A stretch of DNA of 64,000 nucleotides from NCBI RefSeq assembly GCF_022376445.1, contig NW_025955031.1, positions 62,001-126,000 of the forward strand, written 5' to 3'. Positions 1 through 11,606 of the stretch are shown here, piece after piece. The translations under genes were made by a program, and so were the position numbers. The notes under the pieces are model-generated. The model was not told where the DNA came from and did not search any database. It saw only the letters and a list, made by a program, of their open reading frames with translations. Numbering within the stretch: the stretch's first letter is position 1; each line of letters starts with the position of its first letter. Source of the stretch: Fomitopsis serialis (lineage: Eukaryota > Basidiomycota > Agaricomycetes > Polyporales > Fomitopsidaceae).

Positions 1-759
1 GCGCTGGTCAGCGCGCAGGCCAGCCTGTCGTGGGCGATGCCATGGGCCACATAGTCGGCCCTCTACAACACAGGCCTCGGATGTTCTAACCTTGATTTGC
101 ACTTCGTTAATGAGTCGCTACTGTCGATGATGGACCTCGATTCATGGCGAGAACAACAGTCCCATAGCCATGGGAGCCTCAGATTTTTTCAATCCTGCGC
201 GAGCTCCCATCTCCGAAGCCCTTCGTTAGTGCCTTGAAAATTGCAGGATCCGATCACTGAGCGCGGATGCGGGCCATGTTTCCATATTAACGCTATGTGC
301 TTGCGTGCCGTCTTTGTGTGCGAATACTGAAGGGCGCTCCGTCGACTAGGGTGTCTGTTGCCAGGGGGTTCCATGGCATCTGAGGCTGACACATAAGAAT
401 AGAACTATGTAGCGGAACGGCGCCCATGTCCGGCACCGTACAAACCATCTTGCCAGCCGATAGGTGCACCATGCCCGTAGTGGAAGGTGTTGTTTGTCGG
501 TCAGGTCCGCCGCAGGAAGGTGCAACAATTGCAACCTAGCGTTGATGACCCAGGCCGTGGTACAGACCTCAGGATCCATGTGTTCCTGAAACGATCATGG
601 CAAGACTCGCACCGCAGTGAGAACAGGGATGGAACAGGGTATACGGTCGGATGTTCGATCCATAATCAAGAACTGTGATAGCATCCAGCAAAGTACAGGT
701 AGAAAAACAGCGACGATAGCGTGGAGAGTACGACCATTGCATCCACCGAGGCAGGTAGA
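1..759. other. Left edge, no gene recognised
   Basis: I see no supportable gene here. Short open frames occur on both strands but none has a recognisable motif. The last ~50 bases before K1 resemble the sequence downstream of the other kinase genes (an ACGATAGCGT-like string and a GATCAT string at the stop codon), so the 3' flank of the repeat module reaches into this stretch. No companion-family sequence was found to the left of K1. Confidence 0.5.
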
Positions 760-2094
760 TCATGAAGAGGGAATCGGGATGGGAGGCCGCCGCTTGGCGA
801 CGGACTGCGCTTTCACGAAGAAGTGCATCGTGTCCAGTATGGCACGCACAAAGCCATTTTCACCTCTATGCACTAGCCGCGACCGAAGCTGCCACGACGA
901 CAGGCGGCGATAGCCGTCGTTGAAACGCGTCTCCACCTCAGCAATGGTCGGTCGCTTCCCCGGGTCGGCTTGTACCATGTCTGCCACGAGCTCTTCCATG
1001 AACTCGAATCCGCGGAAGTGCTTGCAGCCAATGTGAGTCAGTGAAGCACAAACGGAACACTGAGAAACGCACATTCAAGAACGTGAGCCGGAAAAGATTG
1101 CCGAGGTAGTATATATCGGTACGGAAGGGATCCGCCGGCGCATCGTAGCCGTCTCCTTGGAACTCCGGGACGCTTTTGTCGCCGCCCAAGATTGGCAGCT
1201 CCCGTGGTGACTCATCTTCCGGCTCGTATTTGCGTGACAATCCAAAGTCAATGTAGAAGTATTTCATCGGTCGCTCGGTACGGCTGAAGTGCTTCGCGCT
1301 TCCGGAGAAGTCGCGAGTATACCTAGGTGATTCAGGATGCCACAACTTCTTTGAGTACAATGGTACTGCGTCCATCATGACGTTCCGAGTTGATATATCC
1401 CTTTGGACCGAGGTGAGATTCGCTACCAAGTCTAATAAGTGGTGCTGTCGCACCGGTGAGCGACAAGATGGTCGTGCATGAAGTGTAGTCCCTAGGGAGT
1501 AGATGAGCGCGGAAGCGAGTCGGAGCGAAGGTAACACGCATACCTTAATCATCTGTATACAGAAAGCGACAGCTTCTCCTACCGTTAAAAACTCTGGCTT
1601 ATGATAGCTCTTGAGGAGAGGCATGACAACTATTGACAGCTTGGAGTCAATCGGATCCTGCAGCACGTCGAGGATGCGCACGCAATGATTCCGAGGATCC
1701 TGTGCTAGTTGCTCAGACGACAGGAATTCTCCAATTTCAACCTCGAACGGATGAACGGCAGTATCGACCCTCTTCAATGTCACCAACAAACCATCGGACT
1801 GTCGAGTGGCATCCAAAATGGTCGGCATCTGAACAGAGTGAGATGACATCCGGGGTCCGCAAAAGACGAGCGTACCAGCGTGCTTTGGCCATCTTCGCAA
1901 TCTCTGTAGAACTTGTCTGTACCCAACCACGAGGGCTTCCAGTCTGGCCTGTATCGTGGGCGTAACATGTATCCCCGCTCCTGGAGCCAAGGTTGCCGAT
2001 CGCGCCAGAACTGCTCGTGCGTTGCAAGACCGCCGTCTGTACGGTCGAGCTGCACAGCCGATATCCCAGCATCGACGGAAGGCTGTACTGTCAT
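760..2094 (-). CDS. K1: fungal protein-kinase-like protein, array copy 1
   Basis: Predicted protein kinase of a family expanded in Agaricomycetes. My model has five exons (2094-1876, 1828-1544, 1491-1454, 1400-1073, 1020-760) and gives 376 residues with all junctions in frame. The N-terminal exon carries the family signature FWRDRQPW...GYMLRPRYRPDWKPSW. Exon 2 starts near LDATRQSDG and holds the probable ATP-site lysine in LVTLKRV. The catalytic loop reads HRDISTRNVMMD once the 38-nt third exon is spliced on. The DFG motif lies in YIDFGLSRKY, and the alpha-F aspartate in DPFRTDIYYLGN. DPGKRPTIAEVE marks the C-lobe. Catalytic residues look complete, so it could be an active kinase. Substrate is unknown. 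It faces C1 across a shared upstream region. Confidence 0.85.
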
Positions 2095-2911
2095 GACGAG
2101 ACAGACTCTACCATGAGCGAGTGGGACACTGAGACGATGTTGCAGCTTATTGCGAGGTCACAGACTCGGTGTATCAGAACACTCTCCTCCACGGCAGTAT
2201 CGTATCAAGCAGCTATTGTTTGTTCAAGCGACCGCGAGCGCCCATGGGATCGGGCGCCTGCGTTTAAGCGCTCAATCCGTGGTTGCCTGACTTTTCGGCG
2301 AAAGAGGCTCCTGCGGCTTCTGCCAGTACTTGTCCCCGAGCGGACGCATGTTCCCGCTCATTTGCGCCTTGACACCCTTGGGGAGACGTGCTCTCTGCCC
2401 ATCTTCACTATGCTCAGCAGCTCGCGGTCACATCGACCCCTCGCCGTGTATGCGACTTCGCCGATCCGAGCCTGAGTCTGCCGTGCAACGTCCATCCAGT
2501 GCGACCTGAGCAACAGCCGCGCAGGACGCTCGTTGGACAAGGAGGGACATATCAAGAAGGACCGTGGCAGTTGTTCTCTGATTTTGTGTCAGAGAAGTTG
2601 ATTGGTGCCATTCTGGGTGCATCATCGCAACAAGAGCTATTGTATCTCGTGGTGCAGAGAACGGTCTGGTAAGCACCAATGCACGCTAAACAGTGAATCG
2701 TTGACGTGATAACCTCGGGTAGTCCGAGGCACACCGTCCCACGTGAAGTATGCAGGTTGTCCGGCTTTTTTTGGTCCATGCGTTATCTGTTACAGCCTCA
2801 GCTATGATTTACTGTATATACGCCCTCCGAATACTTCGATCCCGTCAACAACTCCAGCCACCTAGCGCTTCCTCTCTCATCTGCAAGATGTTGCTGAACA
2901 TTGATTCCACC
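2095..2911. promoter_or_regulatory. Shared divergent upstream region K1/C1
   Basis: The 817 bp between the K1 and C1 start codons must hold both promoters. A kinase-side box ATTGTTTGTTC (reverse GAACAAACAAT) is at 2214-2224, about 120 bp from the K1 start. On the companion side, a TATATA-like string occurs near 2815-2821 and a CCACCTAG string near 2859-2866. Small open frames inside (for example around 2388-2672) are not conserved in the other copies and I do not call them genes. Confidence 0.5.
2214..2224 (-). promoter_or_regulatory. Conserved GAACAA(AC)AATA box upstream of K1
   Basis: Plus strand reads ATTGTTTGTTC. The same short motif occurs 95-150 bp upstream of all six kinase starts. 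Its role is inferred from position and recurrence only. Confidence 0.45.
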
Positions 2912-3969
2912 ATGGCCGACAATGCCAGCCAACTGAGCAACGACTCCACTACCTCGACAACTTCGCCTCTTCGATTCCTACTAACGAAGCTCCCTGCGTC
3001 CATGAGAGTCGCAGGCGTGCTCAAGGAGGGCGATCAGGCCCAGGCTATGACGCTACGTCTGCTCGAAAAGACGCAAGACTTCATGGATAAACCGATCCAC
3101 AACTCTTTGCACGAGCGATACGACGAGTACGACACTTCTCAGCACACTTTCTGTTGGATTTGGCCATTGATATGTTTTCAGCCTTAGGAAAGAGAGACTC
3201 CATATGAAACGCGGGCTTGCATGGCGCACAAAGAAATGGAACAAGATCGTGACGTACAGGGACAACACCGTGGAGCTGAGGCATGCTACGGTGGTATGCA
3301 TCATTCCTTCATAATCACTATTGGCGTGTCATTAACGACGATGCTAGGTCTCTTCAGAGCTTGCGCGAAGCATGGAGATGTGGAAGAGGAAGGCCCAAAC
3401 GTCTGCGCAAGGATCTGGTCACTCAGATCAAGATTGGTCGCTCACTGGCACTTCACAGGAAGGTAGGACTGCACCGCTTTTATTTCCTTACCGTCCACGG
3501 CTCACTGTGAGCTTTGTTAGATGCGCAGTCTCGTCGATCCGCCCTAGACGAGATTGCGTCCGATCTTGGCAATGCTCAATCAATGGAAACAGAAGACAGT
3601 GCAAGTGGCAACCCGCCTACCACGTCCTTAGGTTCGTACCGTCTACAGCTTCTGCCATGCTTCATATGAATCTTGAACATCACCTTGTTGACAGCTGACG
3701 CCCCTGCTGCACCCGAGGCCGAAGAATCATCTGACCCTTCAACTGCACCTCAGGCTGAAGAAGATGTCACAGGTCAAACGCTCTACGGTGCTTTTCAGGT
3801 GGACTCGCAGGGGCAGCTCATCGGGGACACCGGGTCCGTCATCTCGGAGATCGAATTGAAGGCTATGGTCAAAAGCGGACAAGTGAAGATTTCTGACAGG
3901 CTTGATGACGATAATCCTTTTGGGGACGGTAATGCAGTGGCCTCTGCTTCGACAACAACTCCCGCGTGA
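2912..3969 (+). CDS. C1: companion protein of unknown family, array copy 1
   Basis: No known domain recognised. My model is five exons (2912-3126, 3182-3293, 3348-3462, 3521-3631, 3695-3969), 275 residues, all junctions in frame. Exon 1 ends with the family motif KEGDQAQAMTLRLLEK. Exon 2 is basic and aromatic (LRKERLHMKRG, then WNKIVTYR). Exon 3 holds SSELARSMEMWKRK. The tail is acidic and Ala/Glu/Ser-rich, with LYGAFQVDSQG, VISEIELKAM and DDDNPFGDGNAV. No signal peptide or membrane segment is apparent, so it is probably intracellular. The start at 2912 was chosen because the paralogs begin at the equivalent point (MSSDD...); an in-frame ATG at 2888 would add eight residues. It lies head to head with K1. 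Confidence 0.75.
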
Positions 3970-4633
3970 GAGGGCTCAAGGTATGTAATGTGCCTTGCCC
4001 ATCCTTGCTAGTACAAGATTCCGACTTATAAGCTGCAGCACGCAAGGGTCACTCAACCATTAAAGGCTGACCTATGTACGGCTTCATGGTTGAGCACTGC
4101 GTTGTCTTGTAGCCTGCGGACGGACTGAGATACTCGCGCGCGGGCGCGCTATGCATGTGTGACTCGTAATGTACTTCTAATTCTTGTCAATAATAGCTCT
4201 ACACGGGCGTCGCTACGTTCATTGTAATCTTGAAATAGTCGCTCCTTCTGCTTCACGTCATGAGGGTAGTCAACGTCTCCGAGTTGCGGTGCATGCTGGT
4301 AAACTTAACGATGCATTGACAGCACCAAAGCCAGGTCGGCAGCCTGCTGAGTGGGGAGCACGGAAGAGTGTAGCGCGACATCTTTTCCGATGTCCGTGGG
4401 CCAGCGTGAAGGAATTGTATTTGCTGGCCACATCCCGGCTAATTGGTGCCGCGGCCCAGTCAAAAAATGCGAGCTCATGTAGGTAGTGTCTGGCACATGG
4501 ACGCAGTCACAATGGAGCAATATCTGTCAGGCCAGCGACTTGTAGAATGTCATAACTTCCAACAGTAAACTAGATGGACAGCAAGCGAGCAACGATAGCG
4601 TACGTGAGACCAATCAATCCGGCTGCATATGGA
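3970..4633. other. Intergenic C1/K2, no gene
   Basis: Between two converging gene ends. It contains a GC-rich CGCGCGCGGGCGCGC string at about 4136-4150 that has a near copy downstream of C2 (around 7932). Nothing else supportable is seen. Confidence 0.5.
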
Positions 4634-5993
4634 TCATAACGAGGGTATCGGTACGGGAGGCCGCAGCTTCGCGACGAATTTCGCTGTCCGGAAGACGTGC
4701 ACTGTACCAAGCACTGCGCGCACGAAGCCATTTTCAGACTTGCCCACCAGCCTCGTTCGCAGCTTCCACCATGAAAGCTTGCGGTATATCTCGTCGAACC
4801 GAGACTCCACCTCCGCGATAGTCGGGCGTTTCTCTGGATCGTCTTGCACCATGTCCGTCACGAGCTGTTCCATGAACTCGAAGCCACGGTAGCGCTGAGG
4901 GTATCCATAAGGATCAGTGTGACGGAAACACGGTACACCCTATAACGAAGCCACATACATTCAGAAAGGTGCGTCGTATGAGATTGCCAAGGTAGTAGAT
5001 GTCGGTACGGAAGGGATCGGAAGCCACGTTGTAACCTTCACCTTGGAACTCTGGCACGCTCTTGTCGCCGCCAATGATTGGCAACTCCTGCGGTTGTACA
5101 TTTGCAGGGTCGTACTTGCGGGACAAACCGAAGTCGATGTAGAAGTACTTTGGCGGTCGTTCCGTGCGGCTGCAATGCTTTGAGCTCCCAGAGAAGTCAC
5201 GGTTGTATACCGGTGCCTCAGGATGCCATAAAACGGAATACATCGGTATTGCGTCCATCATGACGTTCAAAATCGAAATGTCCCTTAGCAATCTCGGTGA
5301 GCTTCGATCAGGGGCCAATTGAAAACGCGTGCGCACCTATGCGCGACATGCTGATCATGCATGAAGTGTAATCCCTGGGAAGTGAATGAGCTACAAGTCT
5401 ACTGGCGCAAGGCTGATGCACATACTACGATAGCCTGTTTGACGAATGCAACCACTTCTCCTATCGTCAAGAAGTTAGGCTCCCTGAAAGGTTTGAGGAG
5501 AGGCATAACGACTAAAGATATCTTGGGGTCGATCGGATCCTGCAGGACATCGAGGATTCGCGCGCAGTGATTCCGCGGGTCTTGCGCGAGTTGCTCAGAC
5601 GAGAGAAACTGTCCGATTTCTACTTCGAATGGGTGAACGGCAGTATCGACCGCCTTGAGTGTCACCAGCGAACCATCAGACTGTCGAGTGGCGTCTAAGA
5701 TAGTATCCACCTAAAGATAATGAGGGACTATCATATTCGGACACCAGAACCGATCGCACCAACGTGCTATGACCGTCTTCGCACTCTCTGTAGTGTTTCT
5801 TTGTACCAAGCCATGAAGGTTTCCAGTCCGGCCTGTATCGTGGACGCAGCATGTATCCCTGCTCTTGAAGCCAAGACTGGCGATCGCGCCAGAAGTGTTC
5901 ATGGTCCATTAGCCCGCCCTCCAAGTAGTCCAATTGGATGGCAGGGCCTGCAGGCGGCACGCCAGTGTCGACTGCAGTTGCTTGCACCGTCAT
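4634..5993 (-). CDS. K2: fungal protein-kinase-like protein, array copy 2
   Basis: Paralog of K1 with the same five-exon layout. The first exon begins MTVQATAVDTG and contains FWRDRQSWLQEQGYMLRPRY. Exon 2 has ILDATRQSDG, SLVTLKAVD (lysine) and EIGQFLSSEQLAQDPRNHC. The short exon encodes LHFMHDQHVAH, and splicing restores HRDISILNVMMD. YIDFGLSRKYDP (DFG), GGDKSVPEF, DPFRTDIYYLGN and DPEKRPTIAEVE follow. It ends VPIPSL. All catalytic signatures are intact. Its closest relative in the array appears to be K1 (shared SSEQLAQDPRNHC and VLQDPIDSK-type strings). Head to head with C2. Confidence 0.85.
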
Positions 5994-6772
5994 GGTGAAT
6001 CAGTTTCTCCTAAAGAGCGGGAGGAGTATGTCGGCGATCCTGCAGCATACTACGAAGGGACACAACACAGGCGGTCTTCTCAGGGCAGGTTATTGTTTGT
6101 TCGCGTCCCCATTGTTCAAGTTTATCACCGTGACGGCACGGATGTGGGCGTTTGTGCGGCGAGCGCCCGCCGCGTGATCGGGTGGCTGAGTAGGCGCCTA
6201 TGCCGAGTCCCGACGCCCACTCCGCAGGTTGAACATGTTCCATGATGCTTATTTTTCACCGGAGAACCCTGGGCGACGCATTCCGGATTTCCTGCCTCCT
6301 CGTCGCCCTGATACTCGCGAAATCACCTCTTTTGTTTCATTCTGCAGTACGTACATCTCAGGTGGATCTGATCATTACGTTGCCACTGCTCTGGCGGAAC
6401 ATGTGCGGAACTTATGCTAGACAAGGAGAGACAAATTGGGACGAGAAATGATGGTTGTCGCCCAACGTAACGTCTAGAATCTTGTGCAGTACAGTTTGGA
6501 TTGACTAGATTGTCACGACAAGAATCATTGTGTTTTGTGCTTCTGGCAGGGCCGTCTCCATGTACGCGGGACAGCCGACCTTGACGTGATCTTCGGATAC
6601 ACTGGACCGCCGTCCCCTGCACAGGACATAGTATCCAGGACAGTGCCTTATCCATCGTGTTCTATCTCTCATGGTCTCGTCCGCGACTTATTAAGACCGT
6701 AAGTGCACCAGACTCAACACCTCACTCCGACCACCTACCGTTTTGCCTCCTTTCTAGTTTCTACTAGGCACG
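5994..6772. promoter_or_regulatory. Shared divergent upstream region K2/C2
   Basis: About 780 bp with no conserved open frame. It carries the kinase-side TATTGTTTGTTC box at 6091-6102. A pyrimidine-rich stretch with CCACCTACC lies about 45 bp before the C2 ATG; the same CCACCTA string precedes C1 and C3. Confidence 0.5.
6091..6102 (-). promoter_or_regulatory. Conserved GAACAAACAATA box upstream of K2
   Basis: Plus strand TATTGTTTGTTC, about 100 bp upstream of the K2 start. A second ATTGTTC lies just downstream at about 6111-6117. Confidence 0.45.
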
Positions 6773-7748
6773 ATGTCTTCAGACGACGTTCTTTCTACAC
6801 TCGACAACGACGATAAGGCGCGGGCCGACCTGCTGGACAAGCTCACGCTGCTATTTAGCCCCGGCGCCGTGTTGAAGGAGGGCGACGATGCCCAAGCTAT
6901 AACGTTAGAGCTCCTTGAACAGACACAGCCGATAATGGAAGGGAACCTTCACGTTCGCATACATGCAAAATGGAGAACGTACGTGACCAGATCCCCTCTC
7001 TTTATGTAACATGGGTATTGATATGGTTGCAGGCTTAAGCACGAGAGAGCTACAATCAAGCGAGGATTCATAAGGAGGTTGAGACACTGGAACCAGATTG
7101 TAGCGTACAGAGCTGGTTCCCTCAATTTGAAGGACTTTACCGTGGTACGTGACGAGCTCTTTGGCAGTTTTTGAGATCATTGACAAATGTGTGCACTTCG
7201 TCAGGACTCTTCACAACGCGCCCGAAGCAAGGCGATGATGCCGAAAGAAAAAGATACTTCTGTATCAGGGCCTCATCAATCATCGCCCTCCACTTCAATA
7301 GGTAAGCCCTGCATACTAGATGATTTGTATCATCGATGACTGACAAGCGCGAGCCATAGCAGCAGCCCCGTCTGATCATTTCACCGTGGTCAATGCTGGG
7401 TCTGCTTCACCAAATCCAAATATCAGTGGAAACGGTACAAGCGGCGATCTGGCTACCCCGACCGTTGGTATGTGCATTTCTCGACTTCTCTGCGACTGGC
7501 TCTGAGTGTCGTCACGGTATTCCTCCACAGCCAGTCCCACAGTTGACCACGAACAGCACGTCACAGATCAAGTGCTGGTGTATGGCATATTTCCCCTGGA
7601 TTCAGAGGGGCGCGTCACCGAGAATGATCCCGCTGCCGTAATCTCGGAATACGAAATGCAACTGCTGAACGCAGGCCAGCCTGTAGTGCTTCCCCTGAAT
7701 CCCTTTGTAGATAGTGGTGATGCCAATGTCTCACCGACTACTCCGTGA
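6773..7748 (+). CDS. C2: companion protein of unknown family, array copy 2
   Basis: Paralog of C1 with no recognised domain. It starts MSSDDVLSTLDNDD, and exon 1 contains KEGDDAQAITLELLEQ. Exon 2 (after an intron at about 6978-7032) encodes LKHERATIKRG...RHWNQIVAYR and ends in FTV. Exon 3 has DSSQRARSKAM. Exons 4 and 5 are Ser/Thr/Asn/Pro-rich and end in the acidic tail VYGIFPLDSEGR, AVISEYEMQLL and LNPFVDSGDANV. Six exons are likely. The tail aligns in pattern with C1 (Y-G-x-F, V-I-S-E, N-P-F), although overall identity is low. Head to head with K2. Confidence 0.75.
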
Positions 7749-9475
7749 AGAATCGTCATCGAGAGGTGCTAAAGGTATGCGTCCTGTACGTTTCGAGACG
7801 CGGTGTCCTGATAATGCATGAGAATTCCATAGGACACCAGGAAGCATTTGATCACAATGGGGCTTCCGATCAGCACATCATCCTACATCTGGAAGAATGG
7901 GTCCAGACGATGCCATGTTGTATCTGAAAATTCGCGCGCGGGCACGCCAGGGTCGTGAAACTCGTAGAGTACTTGTATCTAATGTACATGGCTGAGTTGA
8001 GTCTCTAAACATACAGAATGACCACTAGTACGCTTACTGTGTCTGAATCAAGGTCGTTCATGTGCAGTAATTTTATATTTGGGACACAGCGGTGCTCCAG
8101 GTTTTGGTCGCATGCTGCTTGGCAGTACACTGTACCAACATACCAGCGAGTAGTGCCTCGTACTTCATCCTGGACAGCCTGGTACGTACGCTAATGCGTC
8201 AGCTCATCAACTACAGCGAGACTCATACATCTGTTTGCAGGGACACGAACGTTGGCCGTTGAACGTAGAGATGGCCGCAATACCGAATGCGCTCGAGAAA
8301 TCGCACCACCACCACCATTGTTCACCAATTCAATATATAACCATGAGCCTGGAAGCGCATGAACCGCAGCGATGATTCTCATTCTAATACGACTTTGGTA
8401 TCAAGTTCTCGCGTAAACACCATGAGCGTCCTCCATTCCGAGTCCCTCGGCACGAAGCTCAAGCTTAGGCGGCATCACCGTTTCCGAGTCGCCGCATCGC
8501 GCCGGGAGCAGCTGCATAGCAGCGCAATGTCATATGTCATCATTAGTACAAATTCTTGCTTTGGGCAGCAACAGGCCAACTTGAAGCGGCTAGCATATAC
8601 CGTACAAGACCTTCCGCAAAAGCCTTGGTACGTCCGTCGCCGGCTGTGGAGCGGTACCGAATAACTTGTGGCGACATGATGGACTGCCATTGCTGTTGCA
8701 TTCGTAGGGATGGAACGAATTCCATGGCAACAGGCCCATCTTGACGGAGCGTGCCTCGGTACCTGCACACAAGGACGGCATGCAGCTTGAGAGCATTGAT
8801 CTCAGAAAGGAAGCAACCACGCGGAGAAGTCGACGCACCGACTGTGACCCTGCATTGTCATCCATTGCAGTGCACAAATCGACTACAAAAAATCACATAC
8901 AGTGCTCGGAGGCCTCATCTGCGCCGCCTCAGGCGCGTGCTATCACGGAGTGATTTACGTGTACGATTCGTCCGCTCCGGCCTACGGCGTTGTGCGCTTG
9001 TGATGAAGTAGGTTGTACTTTCGTCCGCACCCTTGTCCTGGATGCCGTATTTGTGTGCAGCTTCTGAAAAACGCTCCCGTTCATGTTTCCAGGGGTCGAA
9101 TCACTGGTCCATCGCACAGCATTGCATGTTGACATGGGAGCAATGGAATTGCCGCCATGTCGCCGGCTTTGGGTAGCGCGGTCGTGGCTCCACAACCATG
9201 CTTCCGGTAAAAGCTTGCGCGGAAAGTGTTGTATTCCTGTTCGCACGCTGAGCCTAATGCAGGCACGACGGAGCTGTACCTATCCCATCGACGGGTATCG
9301 ATGGCCCGGGGGCGGGTGTAAATGACACTGTGCCTATAACAAGATGACAGGCTACTCAGCGAAGCCTGCGACAAAATAAAGTCCCAAAACCTTGAACGAC
9401 AGCAGACTCGGAAAGCGGCGACAGTGTAGAGGGTATTGTGAGTACATCCAAGCGAGATCGAATCGAGCACGTAGA
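7749..9475. other. Long intergenic region C2/K3 with duplicated block
   Basis: No gene recognised in 1.7 kb. A CGCGCGCGGGCACGC string lies at about 7934, resembling the one downstream of C1. From about 8920 to 9400 the sequence is a diverged direct copy of about 13020-13640, and an inverted copy at about 22810-23185. Open frames here are not preserved between copies, so the block is probably non-coding. Confidence 0.5.
8920..9400. repeat. Intergenic repeat block, copy a
   Basis: Shares many strings with 13020-13640 in direct orientation, for example GGCGCGTGCTATCACGGAGT, CGCTCCCGTT and GTGGCTCCACA, in the same order. It lies between a companion gene end and a kinase gene end in both places, so it moved with the module. 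Confidence 0.65.
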
Positions 9476-10818
9476 TCATGAAGACGGAGTGGGTACAGGA
9501 GGCAACTGCTTCGCGACGTATTTCGCTGTCCGGAAGATGTGTCCTATGCCGTAGATCGCCCGCACAATGAAACTCTCGTTTCTCCGCACCAACCTCGACC
9601 GCAGCTTCCAATCTGAGAGTCCCTGGAAGCTCTCGTCGAATCGGGCTTCCACTTCGGCGATGGTGGGTCGCTTCGCCGGATCGTTTTGCACCATGTCTGC
9701 GACCAGAAGCTGGATGAACTCGAATCCTCGGTATTTCTGTGAGTCGATGGTAGTCAGACGAAACGGGCAGTCTTTGGATGGCTAGGGAGACGTACATCCA
9801 CAAACTTAGTTCGCATGAGATTGCCGAGGTAGTAGACGTCCGTACGGAAAGGATTGGCAGGCTTGTCGTAACCCTCTCCCTGAAATTCAGGGACAGTTTT
9901 GTCGCCGCCAATAATAGGAAGTTCTTCCGGGGGACCAGCACTGGGATCGTACTTGCGCGAAAGCCCGAAGTCGATATAGTAGTATCTGGGTGGTCGCTCT
10001 GTTCGACTATAGTGTTTTGCAATCCCAGAGTAATCGTACTTGTAGCTCGGTACCTGAGGGTGCCATAGGTCAGGATACATCGCGGCCGCGTCCATCATGA
10101 CATTCATGGTAGAAATGTCTCTAACAGTACGTCAGTCTTACGAATGGTCCAAGGCAGCGCATGACTCAGAGTCCTCATACCGGTGGGCGACGTTGTTTTC
10201 ATGCATGACACGCAATCCCTGAACATTGGGCCAAAGCTTAGCATTGCTAGGATTTTCTCCGGAGTTCTAGAACACACCTCAATCAACTGCTTGAAACAAG
10301 CAACCGCCTCTCCAAAGGTCAGAAAGCCCGGATCGTCGAAATCCCTGAGATAAGGCATGACTATGATAGAGACATTGGGTTCGGATGGATCAGTTAGGAC
10401 GTCCAGGACGCGCACGCAGTGATTGCGTGGGTCGGAGGTGATCTGGTCAGACGAGAGAAACTGTCCGATCTCTAGTTCGTGCGGATGAGTGTCGGACTTG
10501 ATTTTCTTCATTGTGACCAAGGATCCATCAGCTACTTTGGTGGCGTCCATGATGGAAGAGACCTAGCAGAGGCATTAGACGAGCACGTCAGACACGTAGG
10601 AGACGCACTAATGACCAGTGACTATCTTCGTGGAATGTGTAGGATTCGTTTGCTCCACTCTCGGACGGTTTCCATCCTGGTCTATATCGCGGGCGCAACA
10701 TGTATCCATGCTCTTCCAACCATGGCTGCCGATCGCGCCAGTATATTTCATGCTTCATCAGGCCGTCCAGGTTGCGCGACGCGGGTGATACATCTGCAGT
10801 CGATGGGTCTGCCGTCAT
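9476..10818 (-). CDS. K3: fungal protein-kinase-like protein, array copy 3
   Basis: Paralog of K1 with a conserved exon layout. The ATG at 10818 is used because the longer frame upstream lacks an ATG. The N-terminus contains YWRDRQPWLEEHGYMLRPRY. IMDATKVADG and LVTMKKIKSD (lysine) follow. The catalytic loop is HRDISTMNVMMD after splicing. The DFG segment is YIDFGLSRKYDPS, with GGDKTVPEFQ, NPFRTDVYYLGN and DPAKRPTIAEVE after it. It ends KQLPPVPTPSS. It belongs with K6 by shared features (SSDQIT, EEHGYMLRPRY, YYYIDFGLSRK). It is predicted catalytically competent, with unknown substrate. Head to head with C3. Confidence 0.85.
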
Positions 10819-11606
10819 CTTGACCGAGACTTGCGAAGCAGTCAAGGGGCACGGGGAGCACTAGAGAGGTCGTAAAGCGTGCAGCATGAGTCGCTCGATG
10901 ACTTGGAGGCGAGGAAACGGGATCAAAGTGGTGTTTATTGTTCACTACGATCATCATGCCACCGTGCGGAAATGCGGCCGCATGGGCGCTCGACGCTCGT
11001 GTTGTGAACACCTGTAGGCGCCTGTCAAGCGCTCATCTGATGTTCCTTGTTCCCGTCAGGATCCCGTGGCAGTAAACAACGGTGAGTACTCTTCCTCACT
11101 CCATGCAACGACGTTTGTCCACGGAACAACAGAATAAAACATATGAAGCTGAAACGGCTATTTTTGCAGTTGCTTGGGATAGCTGGTTCGGACACTGCGC
11201 CATAGTACCCGGGCGGGTCTTTCCGCTAGCAACGCAGAAGATGCAGTCGAATGTGTCAACGATGGTGGGCTGCCGCCGCCTGTGTACGTACAAAGATTAC
11301 CTCATGGGGTTATAAACTTATTTTTGTTCTTGTCTTATGAGGTGAAGAGAGCTTCCGTGACTGGCAGTCCTCAGGTCCAGTAATTGATGCTATGCCTAGG
11401 CTGGCAATTGTTATTGTCCCAACGCGAGGCTAGTCTTCGAAGTCGAGTCTGTCCAACCAAGTTTTCTGGAACTTGAAGCATGTCAACTTAGGCCGTGGGA
11501 CGACGGTCTTCGCACCGCCACCAACCCAAAGCCTGAAATACCGTCGGTGTGTTGCGCCGTCACTCATACACACCACCTACCATTCCTTTTCTGAATTCCG
11601 GTCCAT
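10819..11606. promoter_or_regulatory. Shared divergent upstream region K3/C3
   Basis: About 790 bp without a conserved gene. It holds the kinase-side TATTGTTC box at 10936-10943, followed by ATCATCATGCCACCG, which resembles the sequence after the K6 box. CCACCTACC lies just before C3. Confidence 0.5.
10936..10943 (-). promoter_or_regulatory. Conserved GAACAATA box upstream of K3
   Basis: Plus strand TATTGTTC, about 120 bp upstream of the K3 start. Confidence 0.45.

Noticed and set aside
2388..2672. Small ORF in the K1/C1 intergenic region
   Set aside because: No equivalent frame in the other four divergent regions, no motif.
9083..9325. Open frame inside the duplicated intergenic block
   Set aside because: The corresponding copy at about 13.4 kb does not keep the reading frame, so the similarity is at DNA level only.
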